Below, piece by piece: positions 6,033 through 14,306 of a stretch of DNA of 64,000 bases. Made by a program: the position numbers and the translations under genes. How positions within the stretch are numbered: the first letter of the stretch is position 1; every line of letters begins with the position of its first letter. The DNA comes from Pedobacter cryoconitis (GTDB lineage: Bacteria; Bacteroidota; Bacteroidia; Sphingobacteriales; Sphingobacteriaceae), in assembly GCF_003259615.1 (NCBI RefSeq), contig NZ_QLLR01000026.1, positions 1 through 64,000 on the forward strand, given 5' to 3'. The notes under the pieces were generated by a model. It was not told where the DNA came from, did no database searches, and worked only from the letters and a program-made list of their open reading frames with translations.

Positions 6033-7894
6033 CCTGGGCCCACTATCTCCTGCAGGTAAATATATACCTGGTTATATTTTACGCATTTTACAGCTTGCTG
6101 CTGGCTAAAGAAACCTACTTTCTGCTCAACCGGATCTACTTGCTTGCTGCGGGCACGCTTTCTCTGGTCATTCCATTTCTAAGACCGGAGTGGTTTGTCA
6201 GACAGCCTGCCGCACAACAAATTAAAATCAGCATAGACCAGCTCACCATGATGGCCCAGGGGACCATATCAGCCGATCAGGGACAACATGATAAGCTCAT
6301 AACCGTATTAGTCTGGACCTACCTTGCAGGGACCCTTTTTTTCCTGTGCAGGTTCGTCTATCAACTAATTACCATACAAAAACTGCTGAAGGGAAATTCA
6401 ACAGGCATGGCCTTCTCTTTCTTTCGTCAGCGCGTTATTGACCATGCACTTCCAGGGCTGCACACGATTGAAAAACATGAAGAAATCCATAGCCGTCAAC
6501 TCCATAGCTTCGATGTCCTGTTCTTCGAACTTATAGGCGCATTGGTATGGTTCAACCCTATTATTTATGCCTACAAAACTACCATAAAACATATTCACGA
6601 ATACCTCGCCGATGAAGAAGCCGCCCGCTTTCAAGGGGACAAAGAAAGTTATGCCCTGCTGCTTTTAAGCCGGGCCATGGGAGTCGGCCAGCACGTGCTA
6701 ACCAATAGTTTTTTCAATAAATCACTCCTTAAAAAACGAATTATCATGCTTCACAAACAACGCTCCGCTAAAACAGCAATATTGAAATATGGCTTGTTTT
6801 TACCCCTGTTCGCAGTTACTTTACTTTTCTCTTCAGCGGTGATCAGTAAAAATGAAAACCTGAAAACTGTTGCCGAAAAGATTGAAGCTCCGGTTTCCGC
6901 TGCTGAGGCCATTCTACCTGTTTTAATCCACAGCAATACGAATAATACCAATAGTATACAGCAAACCGACGAATGGACTCCGCTTTACAGTTATTTAGCT
7001 AAAAGCATTAAATACCCAGCAGTCGCCTACCAGCGTCAATTGCAAGGGAATGTTCATATTAATTTTACCCTTCAAAACGGTGAGCTTAAAAACATCGGTG
7101 CAGGCACGCAGCTTGGCGCAGGATGTGATGCTGAAGTGATCAGAGCCATTTCCGCATTTGATGGCTTTAAGTCGGTAAATAATGGCAAATACAGCCTTAC
7201 AGTTGCCTTTCGTTTAAAGGATGCAGCAACTCCGTTAAAGAATAAAAACGCCGCTGCAATGAAAGGATATAAGCTTTTAAATTTAATTACCATCACTGGT
7301 GCGGCTGCTCAGGGCGAGCAAACAGCTGAGGCTAAAGAAGAGCCCGTTTACGATTATGTGACGCTGACTACTCCACCATCTTTTCCGGGAGGAATGGCCA
7401 ACTTCGATAAGTTCATTTCTAAAAGTGTGAAATATCCTGAGCAAGCTTTAAAAAACAAGGTTGAAGGTAAAGTATTTCTCTCTTATATCGTAGAAGCAGA
7501 TGGACGACTAACAGATATTAAAGTTGTCCGTGCCCTTGGATCAGGAATGGATGAAGAAGCAATCAGAGTACTAAAACTTTCCCCGAAATGGACACCTGGT
7601 TATAATGGCAGAGAGCCGGTAAGGGTTAAATTCAATCTGCCGATCAGCTTTACTTTAGATCAGGAAAAAGTTAAACAGGAAGATAAGCAAAACCAAAGCG
7701 GCAGTATTGATATAATTCCGAAACCGATTTATGTTGTGGATGGCAAACGTCTGACCGATCAGACAGACCTGAAAAATATAGATCCCAGTGACATTGAAAG
7801 TATGAATGTCTTAAAAGGTGAAGCAGCCCTGAAACAATATGGCGAGGCAGCGAAGAATGGAGTTGTGGTCATTACGACCAAAAAGAAAGGTTAA
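6029..7894 (+). CDS. BlaR1-type M56 metallopeptidase fused to two TonB C-terminal domains and a receptor plug-like tail
   Basis: A 621-residue inner-membrane sensor protease. Residues 1-120 hold membrane helices (VNIYLVIFYAFYSLLLA, LVWTYLAGTLFFLCRFVY). The zinc motif HEEIH is at residues 150-154, and a further helix lies near FELIGALVWFNPIIYAY. A last membrane helix near residue 250-270 leads to the periplasm. There it has a TonB_C-like domain at about residues 315-395 and a second, clearer one at about 440-550 (SVKYPEQALKNKVEGKVF). A tail at about 565-620 with PIYVVDGKR and GVVVITTKK resembles the plug motif of SusC/TonB-dependent receptors. It likely cleaves the BlaI repressor encoded just upstream. 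The trigger is unknown. Confidence 0.85.
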   Translation: MTWAHYLLQVNIYLVIFYAFYSLLLAKETYFLLNRIYLLAAGTLSLVIPFLRPEWFVRQPAAQQIKISIDQLTMMAQGTISADQGQHDKLITVLVWTYLAGTLFFLCRFVYQLITIQKLLKGNSTGMAFSFFRQRVIDHALPGLHTIEKHEEIHSRQLHSFDVLFFELIGALVWFNPIIYAYKTTIKHIHEYLADEEAARFQGDKESYALLLLSRAMGVGQHVLTNSFFNKSLLKKRIIMLHKQRSAKTAILKYGLFLPLFAVTLLFSSAVISKNENLKTVAEKIEAPVSAAEAILPVLIHSNTNNTNSIQQTDEWTPLYSYLAKSIKYPAVAYQRQLQGNVHINFTLQNGELKNIGAGTQLGAGCDAEVIRAISAFDGFKSVNNGKYSLTVAFRLKDAATPLKNKNAAAMKGYKLLNLITITGAAAQGEQTAEAKEEPVYDYVTLTTPPSFPGGMANFDKFISKSVKYPEQALKNKVEGKVFLSYIVEADGRLTDIKVVRALGSGMDEEAIRVLKLSPKWTPGYNGREPVRVKFNLPISFTLDQEKVKQEDKQNQSGSIDIIPKPIYVVDGKRLTDQTDLKNIDPSDIESMNVLKGEAALKQYGEAAKNGVVVITTKKKG

Positions 7895-7900
7895 AAAAAT

Positions 7901-7955
7901 AAGGATTTAACACAAAACCCCTGCTATAAAAGCCGGGGTTCTGTGTTAAATCCTT
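7901..7955. terminator. Bidirectional terminator between the M56 gene and sdhB
   Basis: AAGGATTTAACACA (7901-7914) pairs perfectly with TGTGTTAAATCCTT (7942-7955). AACCCC (7916-7921) pairs with GGGGTT (7935-7940). The hairpin sits between two convergent genes, 6 bp after one stop and 20 bp after the other. Confidence 0.85.
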
Positions 7956-7974
7956 GTCTCGTTGTCTAAATCTA

Positions 7975-8745
7975 TTAAACTTCTTCCTCAGAAACAAATT
8001 TTGCGGAATAAAAGTCTCTGTTCATCCGTGCAATATTCTCTAAAGAAATTCCTTTAGGGCATTCAGCCTCACAAGCACCAGTATTGGTACAGTTACCGAA
8101 ACCTTCAGCATCCATCTGTGCAACCATACTCTGTACACGACGGTAACGTTCTGGCTGACCCTGAGGCAATAATGCCAATTGTGAAATCTTAGCCGAAGTA
8201 AATAACATTGCAGATGCGTTTTTACAAGTAGCCACACAAGCACCGCAACCAATACAAGCTGCCGCCTCGAAAGATAAATCTGCCTGGAACTTAGGGATTG
8301 GCAGTGCATTCGCATCTTGCGCATTACCCGTATTCACTGAAATAAACCCTCCTGCTGCAATAATTCTATCGAATGCAGTACGATCTACCGTTAAATCTTT
8401 AATAACCGGAAAAGCTTTCGCTCTCCATGGTTCTACCACGATAGTATCACCATCTTTGAAAGAACGCATGTGCAATTGACAGGTAGTAATACCCTCTTTT
8501 GGTCCATGTGGTCTTCCGTTAATATACATTGAACATGCACCGCAAATACCTTCTCTGCAATCATGGTCGAAAACTACTGGTTCTTCACCCTTATTAATTA
8601 GCTGCTCATTTAAAACGTCGAACATTTCTAAGAAAGACATATCAGGAGAAATTTCTGATATTTTGTAGTCTACCAAATTACCTTTGGCTTTGTTATTCTT
8701 CTGACGCCAGATTTTCAGCGTTAAATTCATATTTCCTGTACTCAT
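7975..8745 (-). CDS. sdhB: Succinate dehydrogenase/fumarate reductase iron-sulfur subunit
   Basis: A 256-residue subunit that carries electrons from the flavoprotein to the quinone site in complex II. Cys63, Cys68, Cys71 and Cys89 (in CREGICGAC and TTCQ) form the [2Fe-2S] site. The ferredoxin-like half has [11 protein letters not shown] (Cys164, 167, 170 and 174) and [12 protein letters not shown] (Cys219, 225 and 229) for the [4Fe-4S] and [3Fe-4S] clusters. It is the last gene of sdhC-sdhA-sdhB, 23 bp after sdhA. It ends in a strong bidirectional hairpin. The length and cluster motifs fit the non-classical type-B enzyme of Bacteroidota. Confidence 0.96.
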   Translation of the reverse strand: MSTGNMNLTLKIWRQKNNKAKGNLVDYKISEISPDMSFLEMFDVLNEQLINKGEEPVVFDHDCREGICGACSMYINGRPHGPKEGITTCQLHMRSFKDGDTIVVEPWRAKAFPVIKDLTVDRTAFDRIIAAGGFISVNTGNAQDANALPIPKFQADLSFEAAACIGCGACVATCKNASAMLFTSAKISQLALLPQGQPERYRRVQSMVAQMDAEGFGNCTNTGACEAECPKGISLENIARMNRDFYSAKFVSEEEV

Positions 8746-8768
8746 GATATTGAGATTTTAGTACTAGA

Positions 8769-10748
8769 TTATTTATAACTTCTTTGTGCAATTTTGATGT
8801 TTTCGAATTTCAACTCCTCTTTATGAAGTTCAAACTTAACATCATCCTTGTATTCCCATGCAGATACGTAAGCATAGTTTTCATCATCCCTTAAGGCTTC
8901 ACCTTCTTCAGTCTGATATTCTTCTCTGAAGTGACCTCCGCATGATTCATTTCTGTTCAAAGCGTCCATACACATCAGCTCACCTAACTCGATAAAGTCA
9001 GCCACACGGCCAGCTTTCTCTAATTCAGGATTGAATTCTTCTGCTATACCTGGAACACGTAAATCAGACCAGAAATCTTTACGCAATTGCTGTATTTCTA
9101 CAATCGCTTCAGAAAGTCCTTTTGCATTACGGGCCATTCCACATTTTTCCCACATGATCTTACCTAATTTCTTGTGGAAGAAGTCTACAGATTTTGTTCC
9201 TTTAATCGAAATGAATTTATCAAGGATAGCTTTAACACTAGCTTCTGCCTCTACAAATGCAGGGTGATCCAGAGGAATTGCTTTAGTAGCCAATTCTTTA
9301 GAAATATAAGAACCGATAGTATAAGGGATTACAAAGTAACCATCCGCAAGTCCCTGCATTAAAGCAGAAGCACCTAAACGGTTAGCACCATGGTCTGAGA
9401 AGTTAGCTTCACCTAAAGCATATAAGCCCGGTATAGTAGTCATCAGGTTATAATCTACCCATAGTCCGCCCATTGTATAGTGAACCGCAGGATAAATACG
9501 CATTGGTAAGTCATAAGGATCTTCACCGGTAATTTGTTTGTACATGTCAAACAAGTTTCCGTATTTCTCTTTGATAACGTCACGGCCTAAGCGCATGCAG
9601 GTTTCTTTATCCGGATTGTGGATATTGTGTACTGAAGCTTCAATACGTCCGTAACGCTCTGTATTTGCTTTGAAATCCAGGTATACAGCCAGTTTAGAAA
9701 CACCAACACCGTAACCAGCGTCACAACGCTCTTTGGCAGCTCTTGAAGCCACATCACGTGGAACAAGGTTACCGAAAGCAGGATAACGACGCTCTAAATA
9801 ATAATCTCTTTCCTCTTCAGGAATATCTGTTGCTTTACGCTGATCGTCTTTTTTCTTAGGAACCCATATACGTCCGTCATTACGTAATGACTCAGACATC
9901 AGGGTTAATTTCGACTGGTGATCTCCTGATACCGGGATACACGTAGGGTGGATCTGGGTAAAACAAGGATTACCAAAGAAAGCTCCTTTTTTGTGTGCTT
10001 TCCAGGCAGCAGTCACGTTACTTCCCATTGCATTGGTAGAAAGATAGAATACGTTTCCGTAACCACCAGTTCCTAACAATACCGCATGACCGAAGTGACG
10101 TTCCAGTTCACCTGTAATTAAGTTACGGGCAATAATACCACGTGCTTTACCTTCAATTTTAACAACTTCAAGCATTTCATGGCGGGTAAACATTTCAACC
10201 TTACCCATACCGATCTGACGCTCTAAAGCACTGTAAGCGCCTAATAGCAATTGCTGACCCGTTTGTCCGGCAGCATAAAAGGTACGCTGAACCTGAGTAC
10301 CACCGAATGAACGGTTATCCAGTAATCCACCATACTCTCTTGCTAAAGGAACACCCTGAGCCACACACTGGTCAATGATATTCGCACTTACTTCAGCTAA
10401 ACGGTGAACGTTTGCTTCACGGGCACGGTAATCACCACCTTTAATTGTATCGTAGAATAAACGGTAAACACTGTCACCATCATTCTGATAATTTTTTGCT
10501 GCATTGATACCACCCTGAGCTGCAATAGAGTGCGCTCTTCTTGGTGAATCCTGGAAACAAAAACATTTAACTTTATATCCCATTTCGGCCAAAGTTGCTG
10601 CTGCCGAAGCACCTGCAAGTCCTGAACCTACTACTACAATTTCTATACTTCTTTTATTCGCCGGATTAACCAGAGGCATTGAAGACCTCAGTTTAGTCCA
10701 TTTCACGGTCAGTTCCCCTTCCGGTATATTTGCATTAAAATCTGCCAT
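8769..10748 (-). CDS. sdhA: Succinate dehydrogenase/fumarate reductase flavoprotein subunit
   Basis: A 659-residue catalytic subunit that oxidises succinate to fumarate with covalent FAD. The dinucleotide-binding motif GSGLAG lies at residues 41-46. The FAD-attachment block [10 protein letters not shown] has His73 as the flavinylated residue. [13 protein letters not shown] and [20 protein letters not shown] are the substrate and FAD C-terminal signatures. It is longer than proteobacterial SdhA, as expected of the type-B family seen with a single cytochrome b subunit. It lies between sdhC (29 bp gap) and sdhB (23 bp gap) on the same strand, in one operon. Confidence 0.96.
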   Translation of the reverse strand: MADFNANIPEGELTVKWTKLRSSMPLVNPANKRSIEIVVVGSGLAGASAAATLAEMGYKVKCFCFQDSPRRAHSIAAQGGINAAKNYQNDGDSVYRLFYDTIKGGDYRAREANVHRLAEVSANIIDQCVAQGVPLAREYGGLLDNRSFGGTQVQRTFYAAGQTGQQLLLGAYSALERQIGMGKVEMFTRHEMLEVVKIEGKARGIIARNLITGELERHFGHAVLLGTGGYGNVFYLSTNAMGSNVTAAWKAHKKGAFFGNPCFTQIHPTCIPVSGDHQSKLTLMSESLRNDGRIWVPKKKDDQRKATDIPEEERDYYLERRYPAFGNLVPRDVASRAAKERCDAGYGVGVSKLAVYLDFKANTERYGRIEASVHNIHNPDKETCMRLGRDVIKEKYGNLFDMYKQITGEDPYDLPMRIYPAVHYTMGGLWVDYNLMTTIPGLYALGEANFSDHGANRLGASALMQGLADGYFVIPYTIGSYISKELATKAIPLDHPAFVEAEASVKAILDKFISIKGTKSVDFFHKKLGKIMWEKCGMARNAKGLSEAIVEIQQLRKDFWSDLRVPGIAEEFNPELEKAGRVADFIELGELMCMDALNRNESCGGHFREEYQTEEGEALRDDENYAYVSAWEYKDDVKFELHKEELKFENIKIAQRSYK

Positions 10749-10777
10749 TTTATTTAGCGTTTTATACGTTCGAAATT

Positions 10778-11458
10778 TTATTTAATAAGTCCTGTATGCA
10801 CTGCAATAGGCATAGCTGCAAAAAGTAAGGCAACGATAATCGAATACCATACACCAAAGCCTTTGATAAGCGGACTATACTTCTTGTGATTCCATCCTAA
10901 GGTCTGGAATGCAGAAGCGAAACCATGTAATAAATGGTAAGCTAAGGACGCCATTGCAAGGACATATAAAATCACGATCCAAACATTTTGAAAAGTCTCT
11001 CTCATTACTGCGTACAAATCTTCATGTCCATTTGCATCTGTTGTCGGGATACCTGTAAAACGAGATACTACCCAAAAGTTAGATAAATGCACAATCAGGA
11101 AGATTAACAATAATGTCCCTAATAATCCCATGGAGCGGGAGTACCATTTACTATTTGCATTTCCATCATTCACTGCATACTTTACCGGACGGGAAGCCTG
11201 ATTTTGAAAAGTCAGACGAAGGCCCTGTACAATGTGTAAAAGCAAACCAACCATCAGTATAACTTCTGACCCTCTGATTAACCAGTTTGTAGCCATGAAG
11301 TGAGCACCAAGATTGAATGTTAAACCACCGTCATTCAGAAATATCAACGAATTGATAAAGCAATGCACAATTAGAAATAAAATAAGAAACAGGCCGGTGA
11401 TACCCATTATTAGTTTTTTTCCTATAGACGAGGAAAAAGCGTTTCCGAAACTAGCCAT
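10778..11458 (-). CDS. sdhC: Succinate dehydrogenase cytochrome b subunit
   Basis: A 226-residue integral membrane subunit. The start at 11458 ([15 protein letters not shown]) is preferred because the longer frame would need a TTG at 11521, upstream of the predicted promoter. About five transmembrane helices are visible, including [20 protein letters not shown] and [18 protein letters not shown]. Conserved His residues in [22 protein letters not shown] and AYHLLHGF are haem-ligand candidates, consistent with a di-haem type-B complex II. It anchors SdhA and SdhB and reduces menaquinone. It is the first gene of sdhCAB. Confidence 0.94.
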   Translation of the reverse strand: MASFGNAFSSSIGKKLIMGITGLFLILFLIVHCFINSLIFLNDGGLTFNLGAHFMATNWLIRGSEVILMVGLLLHIVQGLRLTFQNQASRPVKYAVNDGNANSKWYSRSMGLLGTLLLIFLIVHLSNFWVVSRFTGIPTTDANGHEDLYAVMRETFQNVWIVILYVLAMASLAYHLLHGFASAFQTLGWNHKKYSPLIKGFGVWYSIIVALLFAAMPIAVHTGLIK

Positions 11459-11487
11459 TAGATTTATATTTTTGAGTTCTATTCCTG

Positions 11488-11495
11488 CAAAAGTA
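11488..11495 (-). promoter_or_regulatory. Promoter -7 box of the sdhCAB operon
   Basis: On the minus strand the sequence reads TACTTTTG, an exact match to the Bacteroidota TAnnTTTG box. It lies 30 bp upstream of the sdhC ATG, giving a leader of roughly 25 nt. A TTG lies about 23 bp further upstream as a possible -33 element. Confidence 0.55.
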
Positions 11496-11621
11496 TTTAA
11501 TAAATGACTTAATTTATACAAGAATTCCAGTTAAAATCAATAAATAAACTATTTAGAAACGTTCTAAGTTTTATGCTTTTAGGGGGTTATTGTGCAAATT
11601 ACACGAACATGGGGCCATAAA

Positions 11622-11657
11622 AAAACCGGGAAGCAATTGTGATTGCTTCCCGGTTTT
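11622..11657 (-). terminator. Terminator after htrA
   Basis: A perfect 16-bp stem: AAAACCGGGAAGCAAT (11622-11637), loop TGTG, ATTGCTTCCCGGTTTT (11642-11657). It lies 21 bp after the htrA stop on the minus strand. Confidence 0.9.
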
Positions 11658-11678
11658 AAATCTTTAAAATCTGGTACT

Positions 11679-13214
11679 TTAGTTAAAGCTGAAAGTGTAA
11701 TTCCCATTAGGTCCGATTCCCGCTACAGTCGTCTTTCCGTTTTTAGAAGTTGGCAATGCTGCCTCCACATCTTTCGCACTGTTCACTGGTTTACCATTGA
11801 TACTGGTCACTAATAATCCTTTTGGGATGTCCAGGTTATCAAACGCCTTACCAGGCTCAACAGCAGTGACTACAACTCCGCTTTTAGCGCCAAACTTAGC
11901 TTTAATTGCTGGCGATGCCGGTGCAAATGAAGCGCCAAGTTTACTCATTGTTGTTCCTGTAGTTTTTGCAGCAACACGCGTTTTCGCTTTATTTAAACTT
12001 TCATCACCTTTTAAAGTAACGTTTACATTCTGTTCTTTTCCGTCTCTTGAAATTGTCAGCTGCACTTTATCACCAGGACTCATACGGCCAATTTTTTCCT
12101 GAAGATCAGGAGAAGCAAAAACCTCTCTGCCTTCTACTTTTTTGATAATATCCCCTTTTTTAATTCCTGCTGCTGCGCCACCACCGTCTGGCATCACATC
12201 ATTTACATACAGTCCTGAGACATCACTGATTTTCAGGTTTTCTGCTGCATCAGCATTCAATTCCTGGAAAGTAACACCTACATAACCGCGTTTTACACTA
12301 CCATATTTTTTGAAATCTTCCAAGATCTTTTTAGCAAGGTTTACAGGAATAGCAAATCCGTATCCTTCGTTTGTACCAGTCTGAGAAGCAATCGCAGCAT
12401 TGATACCAATCAGCTCACCATTTGCGTTTACTAACGCACCACCACTGTTTCCAGGATTAATGGCCGCATCAGTCTGAATGTACGATTCAATTGCACTGTT
12501 TGTTCTTGCAGGTGCTTTACCAGTACGTTGGTATTCTTCATATTCCTCTTCAGTAGGCTGCTGATCTCTGTTTAAAATACCGATTGCACGGGATTTAGCA
12601 CTAACAATACCAGCAGTTACCGTGGTTTGTAAATCTAATGGGAAACCAACTGCCAATACCCACTCTCCTACCTGAACGTTATCAGAGTTACCCATTTTTA
12701 CTACTGGTAAGTCTGAAGCATCTACTTTGATTAAAGCAAGATCCGTATTCGGGTCCCTGCCAATTACCTTAGCTTCTACTTTACGGCGGTCTGAAAGAAC
12801 GACCTGAATTTTATCTGCGTTATCTACTACGTGGTTGTTGGTTACAATATAACCATCAGGCGTTAAGATGACTCCTGAACCAGAAGCTGCTCTTGGTGCA
12901 CGTGATCTTCTGCCGCCACGCCCGCCAAAGAATTCTTCCATCATATCCATTGGAGAGCCTGCGCCTCCTGCGTCTGAACCTTCTGCTTTAAATGTTGTTC
13001 TGATATGAACTACTGCCGGGGAAACCGCAGCCGCAGCCTGAACGAAGTCAACTGCCCCCGTTGAAGAAATTTTTGATGGGTTACTTGCAAAAAGAACATT
13101 TTGCTTTTCAGTTAGTGTCATTCCGTTTGAACTGCGTTCAAACATTTTATAACCGCCAATTGCCACTGCACCTCCAATGAATGCAGCTAAAACTATTAAT
13201 GCTATTTTTTTCAT
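11679..13214 (-). CDS. HtrA/Do-family periplasmic serine protease
   Basis: A 511-residue quality-control protease of the envelope. An N-terminal hydrophobic segment (IALIVLAAFIGGAVAIGGY) is a signal peptide or anchor. A trypsin-like domain follows with the catalytic triad His128 (TNNHVV), Asp158 (NTDLAL) and Ser257 (NPGNSGG). A Gly/Arg-rich flexible segment (GGRGGRRSRAPRAA) precedes it, and two PDZ domains occupy about residues 300-395 and 410-505. The length is typical of DegP/DegQ. It is a single gene closed by a strong terminator. Its 5' leader carries two units of the structured ATGAAACC repeat family, which probably affects its expression. Confidence 0.94.
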   Translation of the reverse strand: MKKIALIVLAAFIGGAVAIGGYKMFERSSNGMTLTEKQNVLFASNPSKISSTGAVDFVQAAAAVSPAVVHIRTTFKAEGSDAGGAGSPMDMMEEFFGGRGGRRSRAPRAASGSGVILTPDGYIVTNNHVVDNADKIQVVLSDRRKVEAKVIGRDPNTDLALIKVDASDLPVVKMGNSDNVQVGEWVLAVGFPLDLQTTVTAGIVSAKSRAIGILNRDQQPTEEEYEEYQRTGKAPARTNSAIESYIQTDAAINPGNSGGALVNANGELIGINAAIASQTGTNEGYGFAIPVNLAKKILEDFKKYGSVKRGYVGVTFQELNADAAENLKISDVSGLYVNDVMPDGGGAAAGIKKGDIIKKVEGREVFASPDLQEKIGRMSPGDKVQLTISRDGKEQNVNVTLKGDESLNKAKTRVAAKTTGTTMSKLGASFAPASPAIKAKFGAKSGVVVTAVEPGKAFDNLDIPKGLLVTSINGKPVNSAKDVEAALPTSKNGKTTVAGIGPNGNYTFSFN

Positions 13215-13309
13215 CAGTTTATAATTGTTTTTTAATGGTTATGAAGCTATCATGTGCTACTTAGTTCTGTTCGCTTATATTTGTGCTGTGCTGCACATGA
13301 TGGTTTCAT
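13215..13309 (-). repeat. Structured leader repeat, unit B2, directly before htrA
   Basis: In RNA sense, ATGAAACCATCATGTGC (13309 to 13293) pairs with GCACATGATAGCTTCAT (13257 to 13241) around a 35-nt loop. A 26-nt A-rich tail (AACCATTAAAAAACAATT and onward) ends at the htrA ATGAAA (13214). Both arms are identical to unit A, 8 kb away on the other strand, while the loops match at only 24 of 35 positions. A 19-codon upstream ORF (13309 to 13250) begins MKPSCAAQHKYK. Confidence 0.75.
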
Positions 13310-13402
13310 CAGTTTGTTAATTTATGTATTTAATGGTATCGAAGCTTGCATGGGCCTAACTTTATTCAGTAATTTGAGCATTCAAACTCATGCAGGTTTC
13401 AT
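13310..13402 (-). repeat. Structured leader repeat, unit B1, upstream of B2
   Basis: In RNA sense, GAAACCTGCATG (13400 to 13389) pairs with CATGCAAGCTTC (13352 to 13341). It shows the same A.C, C-G, C.A pattern between the GAA/TTC base and the variable upper stem, here TGCATG/CATGCA. The tail TACCATTAAATACATAAA leads to unit B2. A mini-ORF ATGAAACCTGCATGA (13402 to 13388) encodes MKPA. The upper stem differs from B2 but remains complementary. Confidence 0.65.
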
Positions 13403-13490
13403 TTGTGTGTGTTTCTTTGTTCGTATTACTCAAAGTTAATACCAATACAACGATATTTGTGTCACCGAAGCATCCCTTAATTGTTAAAAA

Positions 13491-14306
13491 ATGTTAAATA
13501 CCAAACCCACCGATCCGTCAAAACCACATTTCTATAAATACCAGGGTGCAGGCAATGATTTTGTTTTAATTGATAACCGCAGCCAAACATTTCAATATAA
13601 GGATAATAATATTGTCCACCAACTGTGTGACAGGCGTTTTGGCGTTGGCGCAGACGGTTTGATGCTGCTTCAGAACCACTCAGAATACGATTTCGAAATG
13701 ATTTATTTCAATGCAGACGGAAACCTGAGCAGTATGTGCGGAAACGGGGGAAGGTGTATTGTCGCCTTCGCTAAACACTTAGGAATCATAGACACGCAAA
13801 CTAACTTTCTGGCAGTTGACGGCCCTCATTATGCCAAAATTTCAGCAAAAGGCAATTGGGTAGACCTGCAAATGATCGATGTTCATGAAATCAGCAGAGA
13901 CGGGGAAGCCTATGTGCTGAATACCGGTTCTCCGCATTATGTAGCACAGGTAACTGCGCTTAAAGAAATGGATGTCTTTAAACAAGGCAGCAAAATTCGT
14001 AACAATACGACTTACAAAAAAGAAGGGATTAATGTAAATTTCGTAGAAGACAAAGGCGATCACCTGTTTGTACGCACTTTTGAACGCGGTGTAGAAGACG
14101 AAACTTTTGCCTGTGGGACCGGAGTTACTGCTGTTGCATTAGCTATAGCTAAACATCATGGTAAAACTGGCAGCCAGGTAACCGAAATAGAAGTACTCGG
14201 CGGGAACCTGCGTGTTGGCTTCGATTATGACGGACATGAATTCACCAAAGTGTTTCTATGCGGGCCGGCAGAACTGGTTTTCGAAGGAAATATTAAACAA
14301 CTCTAG
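13491..14306 (+). CDS. dapF: Diaminopimelate epimerase
   Basis: A 271-residue enzyme that interconverts LL- and meso-diaminopimelate for lysine and peptidoglycan synthesis in the cytoplasm. The two catalytic cysteines are visible: Cys83 in SMCGNGGRC and Cys208 in FACGTGV. The N-terminal YQGAGNDFVLIDNR is the family start block. The length is normal. It is convergent with the helicase gene and overlaps its 3' end by 4 bp. No operon partner is present. The function is secure. Confidence 0.96.
   Translation: MLNTKPTDPSKPHFYKYQGAGNDFVLIDNRSQTFQYKDNNIVHQLCDRRFGVGADGLMLLQNHSEYDFEMIYFNADGNLSSMCGNGGRCIVAFAKHLGIIDTQTNFLAVDGPHYAKISAKGNWVDLQMIDVHEISRDGEAYVLNTGSPHYVAQVTALKEMDVFKQGSKIRNNTTYKKEGINVNFVEDKGDHLFVRTFERGVEDETFACGTGVTAVALAIAKHHGKTGSQVTEIEVLGGNLRVGFDYDGHEFTKVFLCGPAELVFEGNIKQL

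Noticed and set aside
11797-12102. A 101-codon plus-strand frame inside htrA
   Set aside because: It is antisense to the PDZ region of a clear HtrA protease and has no recognisable domain.
13254-13439. A 61-codon plus-strand frame upstream of dapF
   Set aside because: It runs antisense through the two htrA leader hairpins, and its sequence has no protein-like pattern beyond that.
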